A stretch of DNA of 64,000 nt from Microbispora hainanensis (GCF_006874475.1 NZ_VIRM01000002.1:124001-188000); one strand, 5' to 3'; shown: positions 8,856 to 18,490, counted from the stretch's first letter. Numbers and translations: made by a program. The notes: generated by a model from the sequence alone, not told the origin.

Positions 8856-10892
8856 TCAGGGGCGGCCGCTCGATGCCGCGCGGTAGTGCAGGTCCTGCAC
8901 GTACGGCGTCGTGGTGATGGTGAAGGGAGACGTCGCCGTGGCCACGACCGTGGAGGCCCGGGAGACCGAGGCCGAGGCGGTGCCCGCCTTCAGCGGGACC
9001 GTCTTGGCGTAGACCCCGGCGGGCGCGTCGTAGGTCTGCCGGGTGCCGCCGACGTCCACGGTGACCTTGGCGGCCCCGGTCAGCATGGTCAGCACCTCGA
9101 CCGTGTCCCGCGCCTGCGTGCTGCCCGAGCGGAGCTTCATGAGCTTCGTCTCGCCATAGGAGGGGATGGCCGCGACCGGGTGCACCCGGTGCGTCAGGTA
9201 CGCCACGTCCTTCGTGACCGCGGGGCAGCCGAGCTTGTAGCAGGTCAGGTAGTAGGCGCTGATGTCGAGGTAGGTCCATCCGGCGTTCCTCGACGGGGCG
9301 AACTGGGTGTTCTCCGAATAGTCGTTCCAGGTGACGAGCTGCACCCAGTCGGCCTTGCCGTCGATCGCGCCCTGCCAGGTGGCCCGGAGGTTCTCGGTGT
9401 TGGCGGCCTCGTCGTAGATGCCCTGGTTGGGCCGCTCGTCCTGGACGGACACCGGCTGCATCCAGATCTTGCCCATGCCGTGCGCGCGGTCGATGTTGGT
9501 CGTCAAAGCGCTGTTGGCCGCAGGGCTGCGCCCGCCCCAGTTGGCGAAGCCGTAGCTGATCGAGCTGAAGGCGTCGCGATACTTGTTGAAGTCGAGGAAG
9601 CAGGGGACGAGAGCCACCTTGATGCCGTGCCGGGTCTCCATGGTCGTCATCCAGTCCGCCCACCAGGCGGCCGTACGCCCCTCCGCCTTGAAGGGCGCGA
9701 CGACCAGCCGGTTGTCGCCGAGCCGGTAGACCGACGTCGAGGCCGCCAGCGTCGCCACGGCGTCCGCCAGTGCCGCGCTGTCGGCCGAGGCGAGGCCGTT
9801 CATGTCGGGCATGAGCACGATTTTGAAGCCGGGGTCGACGGACTCGGCGGCCTGGATGAGCTTCTGGATCCGGGTCCAGTGGGTGCCCGTCAGCGACAGG
9901 ATGTCGACGGTGAACCCGTCCAGCCCGGCCGCGATGGCCTGCCTCACCTCTGTCGCGAAGTCGGCCAGCGCCCAGTCGCCGGTGAGCGGGTCGCGCCCGA
10001 GGGGCCGGTCGCGCAGCAGCCCGCCGTACGCGGAGTGCTTGCCGCTTTCGCCGTCCGGATTCAGGTAGTTCCTCGTGTAGTAGTCCTCGGCCGGGGCCTT
10101 GTTGTCGAGGGAGACCGGATAGGGCGTGAAGTAGTGGGCGAACACCTTCTTGCCCGACGCCCGGAGCTGAGACGTCGTGGGGATGGTGAACGGCAGCGGC
10201 CCCGCCGTGCCCTCGGTGTAGCCGACCGTCAAGGTGGGCGCCACGGCCGTGCCCGCCCGTGAGGAGTGCAGGACCGTCGTGGTCGCCGAGGTGCCGGTCA
10301 GCGCGAAGGCGTAGGTGCCGTTGCCCTTGACCACCGAGGAGACGTCCAGCGTGGCGGTCCCGCCCGCGGCGAACCCGGTGTGCGAGCCGATGATTGCGCC
10401 CATGGCCGGCCGGTTGTTCCAGGTGGTGCCGGTCTCCGTCCAGGCGCCTGTCACCGGGCGCACCGAGATGGTGGTGTCCGTCGTCCGCGCCGAGGTCACC
10501 CCGAGGCTCGCCGTGACGATCGTGGCGCCCGCCGGGAGCCCGCTGACGGTGAACCGGAGGAGGGCGACGCGCTCTCCGGTGGCCGAGCTGCCGCAGGCGC
10601 TGCCGCACACGCTCATCCAGACCTCGGTGCCGAAGTTCTTGGTGGGCTCGGCCTCGCTGACGAAGACGTCGTCGGTGGCGGCGACGCTCACCTCGCCGGT
10701 GGAGACGGCCCCGGCCATGGCGGTGGTGGTGGCGGCCGTCGCCGTGGCCGAGCCGGTGAGCGCGGTGCCGGTCGCGGACGCGGGTGCGGTCGCGAGCACG
10801 GTCGCCCCAAGTGCGGCGACCATCGCCAGCGACGGCAGGAATCTCCTACGAGCCCCGGTTCTCGGGGACGGGCGTTGGGACTGCATGGTCAT
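8856..10892 (-). CDS. secreted glycoside hydrolase family 71 (alpha-1,3-glucanase-like)
   Basis: A 678-residue exported enzyme. The N-terminus has Arg residues (TGARRRFL) then a hydrophobic stretch and an APASA cleavage region near residue 40. Residues about 65-225 look like a DNRLRE/CBM96-type beta-sandwich (LLRFTVSGLPAGATI, WNNRP). From about 235 the GH71 catalytic domain starts with VFAHYFTPYP and continues with DGFTVDIL, VLMPDMNG, WVQLVTWNDYSENT, where acidic residues of the active site are expected. A short beta domain ends the protein. GH71 enzymes cut alpha-1,3-glucan of fungal walls or dental mutan. The start is the first of two nearby ATGs; the ribosome binding site is weak. Confidence 0.88.
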   Translation of the reverse strand: MTMQSQRPSPRTGARRRFLPSLAMVAALGATVLATAPASATGTALTGSATATAATTTAMAGAVSTGEVSVAATDDVFVSEAEPTKNFGTEVWMSVCGSACGSSATGERVALLRFTVSGLPAGATIVTASLGVTSARTTDTTISVRPVTGAWTETGTTWNNRPAMGAIIGSHTGFAAGGTATLDVSSVVKGNGTYAFALTGTSATTTVLHSSRAGTAVAPTLTVGYTEGTAGPLPFTIPTTSQLRASGKKVFAHYFTPYPVSLDNKAPAEDYYTRNYLNPDGESGKHSAYGGLLRDRPLGRDPLTGDWALADFATEVRQAIAAGLDGFTVDILSLTGTHWTRIQKLIQAAESVDPGFKIVLMPDMNGLASADSAALADAVATLAASTSVYRLGDNRLVVAPFKAEGRTAAWWADWMTTMETRHGIKVALVPCFLDFNKYRDAFSSISYGFANWGGRSPAANSALTTNIDRAHGMGKIWMQPVSVQDERPNQGIYDEAANTENLRATWQGAIDGKADWVQLVTWNDYSENTQFAPSRNAGWTYLDISAYYLTCYKLGCPAVTKDVAYLTHRVHPVAAIPSYGETKLMKLRSGSTQARDTVEVLTMLTGAAKVTVDVGGTRQTYDAPAGVYAKTVPLKAGTASASVSRASTVVATATSPFTITTTPYVQDLHYRAASSGRP

Positions 10893-11092
10893 CAGCCCAG
10901 ATTGGGACACGATCAATCGGTGTGCACGATCTTCGCCGAAGTCGCCTGACTTGGAACGATGACAATTTCGGCGCGCCTGAAACCGCACCCGATCCCGGGT
11001 GCGTCGCCGCCCGCCAAGCACGTGTGGCCCAGGCCGCGCTCGGGCCACGCGCGGGCGGCCGAAGCGGTGTGCGCCCGGCCGGAACGAATGAA
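10893..11092 (-). promoter_or_regulatory. upstream region of the GH71 gene
   Basis: About 200 bp between the GH71 start and the hairpin at 11093. It contains CGCCGAA and TTCGGCG in inverted orientation (around 10932-10976), which could be an operator. No clear sigma-70 promoter stands out. I see no coding gene here. Confidence 0.3.
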
Positions 11093-11132
11093 GCGGCCGG
11101 CCCCGGGTGACGATCACCCGGAGACCGGCCGC
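11093..11132 (-). terminator. terminator after the secreted protein gene
   Basis: A two-part hairpin: outer stem GCGGCCGG (11093-11100) with CCGGCCGC (11125-11132), inner stem CCGGGTGA (11103-11110) with TCACCCGG (11114-11121), 3-nt loop. It lies about 65 bp after the stop of the upstream minus-strand gene and before GH71. Confidence 0.75.
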
Positions 11133-11196
11133 CTCTGTTGAGCGCCGTGCGGGGGGCTCGGCCGCGCGGTTCAGTGCCTGATCAGCCGCCCGTCGT

Positions 11197-12090
11197 TCAG
11201 TTGGGCAGGATTACGGTGCCCGACGTCTCCGGCACGTCACCGTCGAGGTCGGACAGCTTGGCGACCTTGCTCTTCGGCGGCGCCTTGACCGTGACCTTCC
11301 TGCCCCAGCCGGCGTACGTGCTGTCGGTGGACAGGTTGAAGGTGAAAGACTCGCCTTCGGACTTCATCTTCAGGTCGACGCTGGCCGAGGCGCGGCGGAC
11401 GAGCTGGTCGGAGCCGATCCACAGCTTCCAGGACACCACGTTCTTGGCGGGGTTGGACCCGATGGCGGCGAGGCTGTCCTTGACGCCCGGGTTGGTCTTC
11501 ATGAGCTGGCCCAGTGTGATGGTGCCGCGATAGAGCGTGGTCTTCGCGCCGTTGACCCTGCCGCCGGGACCCTTGGCCTTGGTGGTCGCGAGGACCGCCT
11601 TGAGGTTGTGCCAGTCGAGGGGGTTCAGCGGGCTCGCCGAGGAGTTCGGCCGCAGACCGGGGAGCCGCAGCCAGGTCTTGCCCTCGGGGAGCAGGCTCGT
11701 GTAGACCCCGCCGGAGAAGTAGCCGGTCGAGCCGATGACGATCATGCGGAGAGGCTTCTCCGCGTCCTTCAGGTCCTCGTCCTCGTCCTTCAGCAGCTCG
11801 CTGTATTTGGACTTCTGCGTGCTGTCCGAGGCGACGACGCCGGACCGGCCGAAGGCGTAGCTGCCGTTCGAGGTGTATTTGATGGCGGTGACGCCTGCGA
11901 GGCTCAGCTTGCCCGTGGAGACGAACCGTACGCCGTGGCCGGAGACGAACTGCTTGCGTAGTGCCGCCACAGGGTCGGCGGCGGGGGCCTGCGCCTGGGT
12001 AGAGGTCTGAGCCTGCGCGGGGGCGGCGACGGCGGGCGCCACGAGCGCGGCCGTCGCGGCGCACGCCAGCGCCATGAATGCTCGCTTCAA
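11197..12090 (-). CDS. secreted protein of unknown function (LppX/LolA-like fold possible)
   Basis: A 297-residue protein starting at TTG, chosen because GGGAGGAA lies 6 nt upstream and a clean signal peptide follows ([20 protein letters not shown]). The mature part is rich in beta-strand-like alternation and reads [50 protein letters not shown], a pattern like the lipid-binding half-barrel proteins LppX/LprG or LolA. No lipobox Cys is present, so it should be released. It has its own terminator; nothing nearby fixes its role. Confidence 0.7.
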   Translation of the reverse strand: MKRAFMALACAATAALVAPAVAAPAQAQTSTQAQAPAADPVAALRKQFVSGHGVRFVSTGKLSLAGVTAIKYTSNGSYAFGRSGVVASDSTQKSKYSELLKDEDEDLKDAEKPLRMIVIGSTGYFSGGVYTSLLPEGKTWLRLPGLRPNSSASPLNPLDWHNLKAVLATTKAKGPGGRVNGAKTTLYRGTITLGQLMKTNPGVKDSLAAIGSNPAKNVVSWKLWIGSDQLVRRASASVDLKMKSEGESFTFNLSTDSTYAGWGRKVTVKAPPKSKVAKLSDLDGDVPETSGTVILPN

Positions 12091-12370
12091 AGTGATTCCT
12101 CCCGTAGGTGCCCTCAAGATCAGGAGGGCAGCTGGGAAATCATTGCGGCTCGTGATCACGAGAGTGTCACGAAAATCAACATTTCCTGTGAGTTTTTCAA
12201 TTTGTGATGAGATACGCGGCTGGTTGCCTTTCCACCGGGAAAAGGTGGGCGGGTTCCCGCCGAACGCGCGCATGGATCATGTGGATAGCCGACCTGTGGG
12301 GGCGTTCCGGGGTCATGCCTCGGGTGGCGGTTACGCTTCGGGCAGCGAGCACCATCTGCGGGAGGTCTTC

Positions 12371-12772
12371 ATGGCAGGCAGGATTCGGGTCGTCATCGCG
12401 AAGCCGGGGCTCGACGGGCACGATCGCGGCGTCAAGGTGGTGGCGCGGGCGCTGCGCGACGCGGGCATGGAAGTCATCTACACGGGGCTGCACCAGACGC
12501 CGGAGCAGATCGTCCGTACGGCGATCCAGGAGGACGCGGCGGCGATCGGGCTGTCGATCCTGTCCGGCGCCCACATGACGCTGTTCGCCCGGCTCTTCGA
12601 GGTCCTGCGGGAAGAGGGCGCCGAGGACATCGTGGTGTTCGGCGGCGGCATCATTCCCGAGGCGGACATCCCCGAACTCACGAAGATGGGAGTCGCCCGG
12701 ATTTTCACGCCCGGCTCCACCACGCAGGAGATCGTGGAATGGGTCCGTTCGGCGGTTCCAGCCACCGTTTAG
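12371..12772 (+). CDS. cobalamin-binding subunit of an acyl-CoA mutase (IcmB-like)
   Basis: A 133-residue stand-alone B12-binding domain. The cobalamin motif DxHxxG appears as DGHDRG at residues 15-20, followed by SILSGAH and the [10 protein letters not shown] segment that contacts the nucleotide tail. Size matches IcmB, the small subunit of isobutyryl-CoA mutase (about 136 aa), and equals the C-terminal domain of methylmalonyl-CoA mutase. The start is ATG after GGGAGG. The large catalytic subunit is not in this window. Which acyl-CoA it serves cannot be decided from this subunit alone. Confidence 0.88.
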   Translation: MAGRIRVVIAKPGLDGHDRGVKVVARALRDAGMEVIYTGLHQTPEQIVRTAIQEDAAAIGLSILSGAHMTLFARLFEVLREEGAEDIVVFGGGIIPEADIPELTKMGVARIFTPGSTTQEIVEWVRSAVPATV

Positions 12773-12785
12773 GCATTTTGCCCAA

Positions 12786-12863
12786 CCTTGCCGTACTCCA
12801 GAGTTGTTGGCAAGGCTCCGGCGGGACCCGACGACGCGGCCACGCTCGTACGGGGACTAGGCT
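12786..12863 (+). promoter_or_regulatory. region upstream of sucC with hairpin and -10 candidate
   Basis: CCTTGCC (12786-12792) pairs with GGCAAGG (12809-12815) and may end the mutase transcript. TAGGCT (12858-12863) is a -10 candidate for sucCD; no good -35 is visible. Confidence 0.35.
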
Positions 12864-12929
12864 TCATGCGCGGAAACGCCGGGCGGGACGACGGCGCCCG
12901 GCCTCGGACATCAAAAGGGACGGACCCTC

Positions 12930-14111
12930 GTGGACCTGTTCGAACATCAGGCGAAGGAGCTCTTCGCGGAGTACGGCATCCCGGTGCCGCGCGGAATCGT
13001 CGCGCACACGCCGGAGGAGGCGCGGGCGGCTGCCGAGCAGCTCACCGGACGCGTTGTCGTCAAGGCCCAGGTCAAGACCGGTGGGCGCGGCAAGGCCGGC
13101 GGCGTGAAGGTGGCCGACGACGCCGCCGACGCCCACGCGAAGGCGACGCAGATCCTCGGCATGGACATCAAGGGCCACACGGTCCACAAGGTTCTGATCG
13201 AGGAGGCCAGCCAGATCGCGGAGGAGTACTACTTCTCCTTCCTGCTCGACCGCGCCAACCGCACCTTCCTCGCCATCTGCTCCGCCTCGGGCGGCATGGA
13301 CATCGAGGAGGTCGCGCACACCGCGCCGGAGAAGGTGGCGAAGGTGCCGGTCAGCCCGCTGACGGGCGTCGACCGCGCCAGGGCCCGCGAGATCGCGGTG
13401 GCGGGCGGCCTGCCGCAGCAGGCGCTGGACGGCGCCGCCGAGCTGATCGAGAAGCTCTGGGCGGTCTTCGTCGACGAGGACGCCACGCTCGTCGAGGTCA
13501 ACCCGATGATCCTGTCGGCCGACGGCCAGGTGAAGGCGCTCGACGGCAAGGTCACCCTCGACGACAACGCGAACTTCCGCCAGCCGGAGCACGCGGCGTA
13601 CGTCGACAAGGCCGCGGAGGACCCGCTGGAGGCCCGGGCCAAGGAGAAGCACCTCAACTACGTCAAGCTCGACGGCAACGTCGGCATCATCGGCAACGGC
13701 GCGGGCCTGGTCATGTCCACGCTCGACGTCGTGGCGTACGCGGGTGAGGAGTTCCCCGGCCAGCCCAAGCCGGCCAACTTCCTCGACATCGGCGGCGGCG
13801 CCTCGGCCGAGGTCATGGCGAACGGCCTGGAGATCATCCTGTCCGACCCGTCGGTGAAGTCGGTCTTCGTGAACGTCTTCGGCGGCATCACCGCCTGCGA
13901 CGCCGTCGCCAACGGCATCGTCTCGGCCTTCCAGCTCCTGCAGAGCCGGGGCGAGGAAGTGACCCACCCGCTGGTCGTCCGCCTGGACGGCAACAACGCC
14001 GCCCTGGGGCGGCAGATCCTGGCCGACGCCGCGCTTCCGCGGGTCGAGCTGGTCGACACGATGGACGAAGCGGCCAAGCGCGCCGCCGAGCTCGCTGCGG
14101 TAGGTGCGTAA
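12930..14111 (+). CDS. sucC: succinyl-CoA ligase (ADP-forming), beta subunit
   Basis: A 393-residue ATP-grasp protein, normal length for SucC. The N-terminus [19 protein letters not shown] is highly characteristic, followed by the nucleotide-binding [22 protein letters not shown] with the metal-binding residues, and the C-terminal ligase domain with [10 protein letters not shown]. Together with SucD it converts succinyl-CoA to succinate with substrate-level phosphorylation in the TCA cycle. GTG start with AAAGGGA 9 nt upstream; its stop shares a base with the sucD start (TAATG). Confidence 0.98.
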   Translation: MDLFEHQAKELFAEYGIPVPRGIVAHTPEEARAAAEQLTGRVVVKAQVKTGGRGKAGGVKVADDAADAHAKATQILGMDIKGHTVHKVLIEEASQIAEEYYFSFLLDRANRTFLAICSASGGMDIEEVAHTAPEKVAKVPVSPLTGVDRARAREIAVAGGLPQQALDGAAELIEKLWAVFVDEDATLVEVNPMILSADGQVKALDGKVTLDDNANFRQPEHAAYVDKAAEDPLEARAKEKHLNYVKLDGNVGIIGNGAGLVMSTLDVVAYAGEEFPGQPKPANFLDIGGGASAEVMANGLEIILSDPSVKSVFVNVFGGITACDAVANGIVSAFQLLQSRGEEVTHPLVVRLDGNNAALGRQILADAALPRVELVDTMDEAAKRAAELAAVGA

Positions 14112-14986
14112 TGGCTATCTGGCTCACCGAGAACAGCAAGATCATCGTTCAGGGCATGACCGGTGGTGAGGGCACCAAGCACACCCGCCGCATGCTCGCC
14201 GCCGGCGTCAAGGTCGTGGGCGGCGTGAACGCCCGCAAGGCCGGCGTCACGCACGAGGGCCTGCCGGTCTTCGGCACGGTCAAGGAGGCCATGGAGCAGA
14301 CGGGCGCCGACGTGTCGGTCGTCTTCGTGCCCCCGGCCCACACCAAGGCCGCGGTCCGCGAGGCCATCGACGCCGAGATCCCGCTGTGCGTGGTCATCAC
14401 CGAGGGCGTGCCGGTCCACGACACCACCGAGTTCTGGGCGTACGCCGTCTCCAAGGGCAACAAGACCCGCATCATCGGCCCGAACTGCCCCGGCATCGCC
14501 TCGCCCGGCGCGTCGAACGCCGGCATCATCCCGGCCGACATCACCACCAAGGGCCGCGTCGGCCTGGTCTCGAAGTCGGGCACGCTGACCTACCAGCTCA
14601 TGTACGAGCTGCGCGACATCGGCTTCTCCACCTGTGTCGGCATCGGCGGCGACCCGGTCATCGGCACGACGCACATCGACGCCCTCCAGGCGTTCCAGGA
14701 CGACCCGGAGACCGACGCGATCGTGATGATCGGCGAGATCGGCGGCGACGCCGAGGAGCGCGCGGCTGCCTACATCAACGAGCACGTGACCAAGCCGGTC
14801 GTCGCCTACGTCGCCGGGTTCACCGCGCCCGAGGGCAAGACCATGGGCCACGCGGGCGCGATCGTGTCCGGCTCCGCCGGCACCGCCCAGGCCAAGAAGG
14901 AGGCCCTGGAGAAGGTCGGCGTCCGCGTCGGCCGTACGCCGAGTGAGACCGCCCGCCTCATGCGCGAGATCATGTCCAGCCGCTGA
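14111..14986 (+). CDS. sucD: succinyl-CoA ligase (ADP-forming), alpha subunit
   Basis: A 291-residue CoA-binding and ligase subunit. It begins [18 protein letters not shown] with the CoA-binding Rossmann motif, has [11 protein letters not shown], and the active-site His247 in GHAGAIVSG, matching His246 of the E. coli enzyme. The start overlaps the sucC stop by one base, ensuring equal synthesis of the subunits. A strong hairpin follows about 20 bp after the stop, so the operon ends here. Confidence 0.98.
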   Translation: MAIWLTENSKIIVQGMTGGEGTKHTRRMLAAGVKVVGGVNARKAGVTHEGLPVFGTVKEAMEQTGADVSVVFVPPAHTKAAVREAIDAEIPLCVVITEGVPVHDTTEFWAYAVSKGNKTRIIGPNCPGIASPGASNAGIIPADITTKGRVGLVSKSGTLTYQLMYELRDIGFSTCVGIGGDPVIGTTHIDALQAFQDDPETDAIVMIGEIGGDAEERAAAYINEHVTKPVVAYVAGFTAPEGKTMGHAGAIVSGSAGTAQAKKEALEKVGVRVGRTPSETARLMREIMSSR

Positions 14987-15007
14987 TCGCGTACATCCGG
15001 CTGTCGT

Positions 15008-15057
15008 CCGCGACCTTGCGCTCCCACCGCCGCGGTGGTGTGAGCGCAAGGTCGCGG
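15008..15057 (+). terminator. sucCD terminator
   Basis: A perfect 16-bp stem, CCGCGACCTTGCGCTC (15008-15023) and GAGCGCAAGGTCGCGG (15042-15057), with an inner CCACC/GGTGG pairing. It is 22 bp after the sucD stop. Confidence 0.88.
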
Positions 15058-15164
15058 TCGTTTCCGGGGGGCGCGGCCGGAGCGCGTGCCGATGCGTCCG
15101 GGATTGCGTACTCCCCGGCGTGGCGACGTGGAGCAAGGCCGCCGGGCTGGGATGATGCGGTAAC

Positions 15165-16826
15165 GTGACGGGTCTTCTCGATCAATTCAGGACCGCTCCC
15201 CGCGCCGTGCTCGGCCGCATGGGGGCCGGGGACGACGAGGAGACCCGCCGGCCGCTCCCCGTCTCGGGCATGCTGGCCGCGGTCGGGACGCTCGGCGTCG
15301 GCCTGGCCGTGCTCACCACGCTCACCCTCATCGGCTGGATGGCCGCGCCCCGCGGGCCGTTCGGCGAGGGCCTGCCCGGCGTCTTCCGTACGGCCTGCCA
15401 GCTCTGGCTCGCCGCCCACCACGCCGGTTTCGCGATCCCCGGCGGCCGGGTGGGCCTGCTGCCCATCGGCCTGATGATCCTGCCGGGGGTGCTGCTCTAT
15501 CGGGCCGGCCTGTGGATGGCGCGCGACGCCGACCTGCGGGTGCGGATGCCCGCCCGGCTGCCCAAGGGCACGCCGCGCGACCTCGAGAACGCCCGGCGTC
15601 GCGCCCAGCTCGCGCTCATCGCCCAGGCCGGCATCTCGCTGGCCGCGCCGTACGCGCTGCTCGCCGGGGTGATCGCCCTCGTCTCCGGCAACGAGATCAT
15701 GGAGCCGTTCCTCGGAGAGGCGCTGGTCAGCCACCTGCTCCTGGCCTTCGTCACCGGCTCGGTGGCCACCGCCCGCACGATCGGGCCGTGGCGGTCGATG
15801 CTGCGCCTGCTGCCCGAGCGGCCGCGCTCGCTCGTGGCCGGCACGGCCGTCGCGACCGCGCTGATGCTCGTGGCCGGGGCCGTGCTGGTGCTCGCGGCCG
15901 TGGTGGTCAACTTCGCCCGGATCCAGCAGATGTCGGAGGTGCTCAGCCCCGGAGTGGTCGGCGGCCTGCTGCTCCTGCTCCTGGAGGTCCTCTACTTCTT
16001 CAACGCCGTCATCTGGGGCATGGCCTACATCTCCGGGCCCGGGTTCGCGGTGGGCGCCGGGACGCTGGTCGCGCCCACCGGGGTCAAGCTGAGCGCGGTG
16101 CCCATGCTGCCGCTGCTGGGCGCCCTGCCGTCGTCCGGCGCCGCGCCCACCTGGGTCATGGGCGTGATCGCGGTGCCGTTCGCGGCCGGGGCGGTCGCCG
16201 GCGTGGTGACGGCCCGCGTCGCGCCGACCCCCTCGATCGAGGCCGCGCCGCTGTGGGGGTTCGTCTGCGGGATCACCTCCGGGCTCGTCGCGGGAACGCT
16301 CGCCGCGCTGTCGGGCGGCCCGCTCGGCGGGGCGGGCCTGGCCGCGGTGGGGCCGTCACCCTGGGAGGTGGCGCTGTCGGTCACGCTGGAGGTCGGCGTG
16401 GCCGCCGGCATCTCGGCCGGCATCGCCAACTGGTGGCTGATCTCCCGGCGGCCCGCCACGCCGCCCGAGCCGGTGCGGAAGGCCGGCGCCGTGATCGCCA
16501 AGGCGGCCGGGCGGGTGCGGCCCGCGCGCGGCGCCCACCTGCCGGGCCACTGGCTGGACGCCACCGAGGCGGACACCCAGCCGATCCCGGTCATCAGGGA
16601 CGACTGGACCGACGAGCACGCCGCGGCGGCGGCGGAGACCTTCGACGCCATGGACGCGCGGCGGGCCGGGGCCGCCTCCGAGGTCCCCGAGAAGCCGCGC
16701 AGGCCGGCCGCGAAGCGCCGCGACCCGAGCCCCCCGCCTGCGCCGCGCAAGGACATCGTGGACGAGACCGACGATCGCGGGGGTCACGTCATCTACGTCG
16801 ATCCCTACGCCTGGGACCGCGACTGA
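15165..16826 (+). CDS. perM: DUF6350/PerM-like integral membrane protein
   Basis: A 553-residue protein with roughly ten transmembrane helices (residues about 30-430) and a cytoplasmic tail of about 120 residues rich in Pro, Lys and Arg. By position between sucD and purN, and by topology, it matches the actinobacterial PerM (Rv0955) family linked in mycobacteria to cell division through FtsB stability; that function is transferred by synteny and not shown by a motif here. GTG start; no clear Shine-Dalgarno. Its last 22 bp overlap the convergent MerR gene, in an 18-bp tandem repeat containing the stop codon. Confidence 0.8.
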   Translation: MTGLLDQFRTAPRAVLGRMGAGDDEETRRPLPVSGMLAAVGTLGVGLAVLTTLTLIGWMAAPRGPFGEGLPGVFRTACQLWLAAHHAGFAIPGGRVGLLPIGLMILPGVLLYRAGLWMARDADLRVRMPARLPKGTPRDLENARRRAQLALIAQAGISLAAPYALLAGVIALVSGNEIMEPFLGEALVSHLLLAFVTGSVATARTIGPWRSMLRLLPERPRSLVAGTAVATALMLVAGAVLVLAAVVVNFARIQQMSEVLSPGVVGGLLLLLLEVLYFFNAVIWGMAYISGPGFAVGAGTLVAPTGVKLSAVPMLPLLGALPSSGAAPTWVMGVIAVPFAAGAVAGVVTARVAPTPSIEAAPLWGFVCGITSGLVAGTLAALSGGPLGGAGLAAVGPSPWEVALSVTLEVGVAAGISAGIANWWLISRRPATPPEPVRKAGAVIAKAAGRVRPARGAHLPGHWLDATEADTQPIPVIRDDWTDEHAAAAAETFDAMDARRAGAASEVPEKPRRPAAKRRDPSPPPAPRKDIVDETDDRGGHVIYVDPYAWDRD

Positions 16827-17269
16827 TCCGCCCGATCTGTCTGATCCGCCCGCTCTGCCCGATCCGTGCGCTCCGGCTCGGCGATGGCCGAGGCGAGCCG
16901 GTTCCGCAGGTCCGTCAGGCGGGCGATCTCGGCGTCCAGCGCGGCGATCCGGCGTTGCACGACCCCGCTGCTGCCGCCGCTCCCGTTGCCGTTGCCGTCG
17001 CCGGTGCCGGAGCAGCCGGGGCTGCCGTACGGCGGGAGCGTGTCGCCCTCCAGCAGGTGCAGGCGGTCGGCGCAGCGGGCGACGTCCTCGATGGTCAGGC
17101 CGAGAGCGAGCAGCTGCCGCACGAGCCGGATGCGGGCGATGTCCCTCGGGCCGTACTCCCGCTGGCCCGACGAGGTCCGCGGGGGCGGCAGGAGCAGGCC
17201 GCGCTGCTCGTACAGGCGTAGGGCGCGTGGCGTGGTCCCGGCCGCCGCCGCGGCGTCGCCGATCCGCAT
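16805..17269 (-). CDS. MerR-family transcriptional regulator
   Basis: A 154-residue regulator with the MerR winged HTH at residues 1-70 (TTPRALRLYEQRGLLLPPPR, then REYGPRDIARI). A dimerisation coiled coil follows. Between them is a Gly/Ser/Asn insert (GTGDGNGNGSGGSSG) replacing the usual metal-site loop, and the C-terminus is a repetitive TDRAERADQTDRADQ tail produced by the 18-bp repeat shared with the perM 3' end. Start ATG behind GGGAGG. Upstream and on the same strand lies the reductase gene, 19 bp away, so they may form an operon. Confidence 0.88.
   Translation of the reverse strand: MRIGDAAAAAGTTPRALRLYEQRGLLLPPPRTSSGQREYGPRDIARIRLVRQLLALGLTIEDVARCADRLHLLEGDTLPPYGSPGCSGTGDGNGNGSGGSSGVVQRRIAALDAEIARLTDLRNRLASAIAEPERTDRAERADQTDRADQSRSQA
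16823..16876. repeat. 18-bp tandem repeat over the perM stop
   Basis: Units start at 16823, 16841 and 16859: CTGATCCGCCCG followed by ATCTGT or CTCTGC, then a degenerate copy. The first unit holds the perM stop TGA (16824-16826); read on the other strand, the array encodes the Asp/Arg/Ala-rich MerR tail. Confidence 0.8.
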
Positions 17270-17287
17270 GAGACCTCCCGGCTGTTG

Positions 17288-18358
17288 TCACATCTCGATG
17301 ACGACCGTCCCCACGTGCCGTCCTTCGAACAACTCGCGCAACGCCAGCGGCGCGCGTTCGATGCCCGAGATCCGCGTGTGCGGGAAGGTGACGGCGCCCG
17401 CGCGCAGCCAGGCGCCGAAGCGCTCCGTCCACTCCGCGTGGACCTCGCCGTCGACGCCGGTGAGGCCGCGGACGGTGATGTTCCTGGCGATGAGCTGGAA
17501 GGCGTCCAGCTCCACCGGGGCCGTCGTGCCGCCGGACGCGGGCGAGAGCTGGGTGGCCAGGGTGCCGACCACGACGAGGCGGGCGCCCGGCCGCGCCGCG
17601 GCCACCGCGGCCTGAAGCTGCTCGCCGCCGACGGTGTCGACGACCACGTCGACGCCGTCGGGCGCGGCCTCGGCCAGCCGCCCGCCGATCGGGCCGCCGT
17701 CGCGGAGCACCACCGCGTCGTAGCCGAGCTCGGCGGTCATGCGCCCGGCCTTGGCCGGGGATCCGGTGGTGCCGATCACGCGCCCCGCGCCCAGCAGCCG
17801 GGCGATCTGGCCGGCGAGCGACCCGACGCCTCCGGCACCCCCGGTGACGAGCACCGTCTCGCCTGCGCGCAGGCGGGCGATCCGGGTCAGGGCGGCGTAC
17901 GCGGTCGCGCCGGACGCGAGGTGCGCGGCCGGGTCGGGCAGGGCGTCGCCCAGCGGCGGGGCGGCGGGAACCGCGGCGTACTCACGCCAGCCCTGGAAAT
18001 GCGGGATCAGGTCGCCCGGCCGTAGATCCCCGTCCGGCGGGGCCGCGACGACCTCGCCGACGGCCGGGCCGAACAGCGTGTCTCCGGGGCGGAGGGCGGG
18101 GAAGGGCGTGCCGGGCACGCCTCCGGCGATGAGTGTGCGCAGCGAGGGGAAGACCTGGAACCACCGGTTGCGCACCAGCACCTCACCGGTCCCCGGCACG
18201 GGCAGGGGGACCTCGGCGACGGTCAGATGCTCGGGGCCGGGAAGACCGGACGGAACGTCGGCGAGCCGGATCTCCCGCGCGGTGCCGGGCAGGGGCGCGG
18301 TGCCGGGCAGGGTGCCGGGCAGGGTGCCGGGCAGGGCGCGGGGCAGAGTCGGGGGCAT
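17288..18358 (-). CDS. zinc-independent medium-chain dehydrogenase/reductase (NADP-dependent)
   Basis: A 356-residue MDR protein of the prostaglandin reductase/leukotriene B4 dehydrogenase type. The nucleotide motif VTGGAGGVGSLAGQIARLLG lies near the middle, followed by GTTGSPAKAGRM; the structural zinc cysteines are absent. Family members reduce the double bond of enones using NADPH. The ATG at 18358 is preferred over the GTG at 18370 because GTGGGAG then lies 5 nt upstream. An odd Leu-Pro-Gly-Thr repeat forms the first 25 residues, encoded by a 12-bp tandem repeat. Confidence 0.85.
   Translation of the reverse strand: MPPTLPRALPGTLPGTLPGTAPLPGTAREIRLADVPSGLPGPEHLTVAEVPLPVPGTGEVLVRNRWFQVFPSLRTLIAGGVPGTPFPALRPGDTLFGPAVGEVVAAPPDGDLRPGDLIPHFQGWREYAAVPAAPPLGDALPDPAAHLASGATAYAALTRIARLRAGETVLVTGGAGGVGSLAGQIARLLGAGRVIGTTGSPAKAGRMTAELGYDAVVLRDGGPIGGRLAEAAPDGVDVVVDTVGGEQLQAAVAAARPGARLVVVGTLATQLSPASGGTTAPVELDAFQLIARNITVRGLTGVDGEVHAEWTERFGAWLRAGAVTFPHTRISGIERAPLALRELFEGRHVGTVVIEM
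18282..18350. repeat. 12-bp tandem repeat in the reductase N-terminus
   Basis: GTGCCGGGCAGG recurs several times (with a GGCGCG interruption), encoding Leu-Pro-Gly-Thr units on the minus strand. It lies between the start codon and the conserved fold, so it can expand or contract in frame. Confidence 0.75.
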
Positions 18359-18456
18359 GGGAACTCCCACGGTGTCGGGAAAGGGACCGCTCGCACGGCC
18401 AGGGCCGCACGAGCCCCGCGACGCTAACCCCTGACCCGCGCGTCAAGGGCAAGACC

Positions 18457-18490
18457 GGCGAGCCGTACGCGACGCCGCGTACGGCTCGCC
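18457..18490 (-). terminator. terminator downstream of the DUF4190 gene
   Basis: A perfect 15-bp stem, GGCGAGCCGTACGCG (18457-18471) and CGCGTACGGCTCGCC (18476-18490), with a 4-nt loop. It follows the stop of the minus-strand DUF4190 gene by about 65 bp. Confidence 0.85.

Noticed and set aside
12074-12370. N-terminal extension of the B12-binding protein
   Set aside because: The added 99 residues lack similarity and a ribosome binding site, while the ATG at 12371 follows GGGAGG directly.
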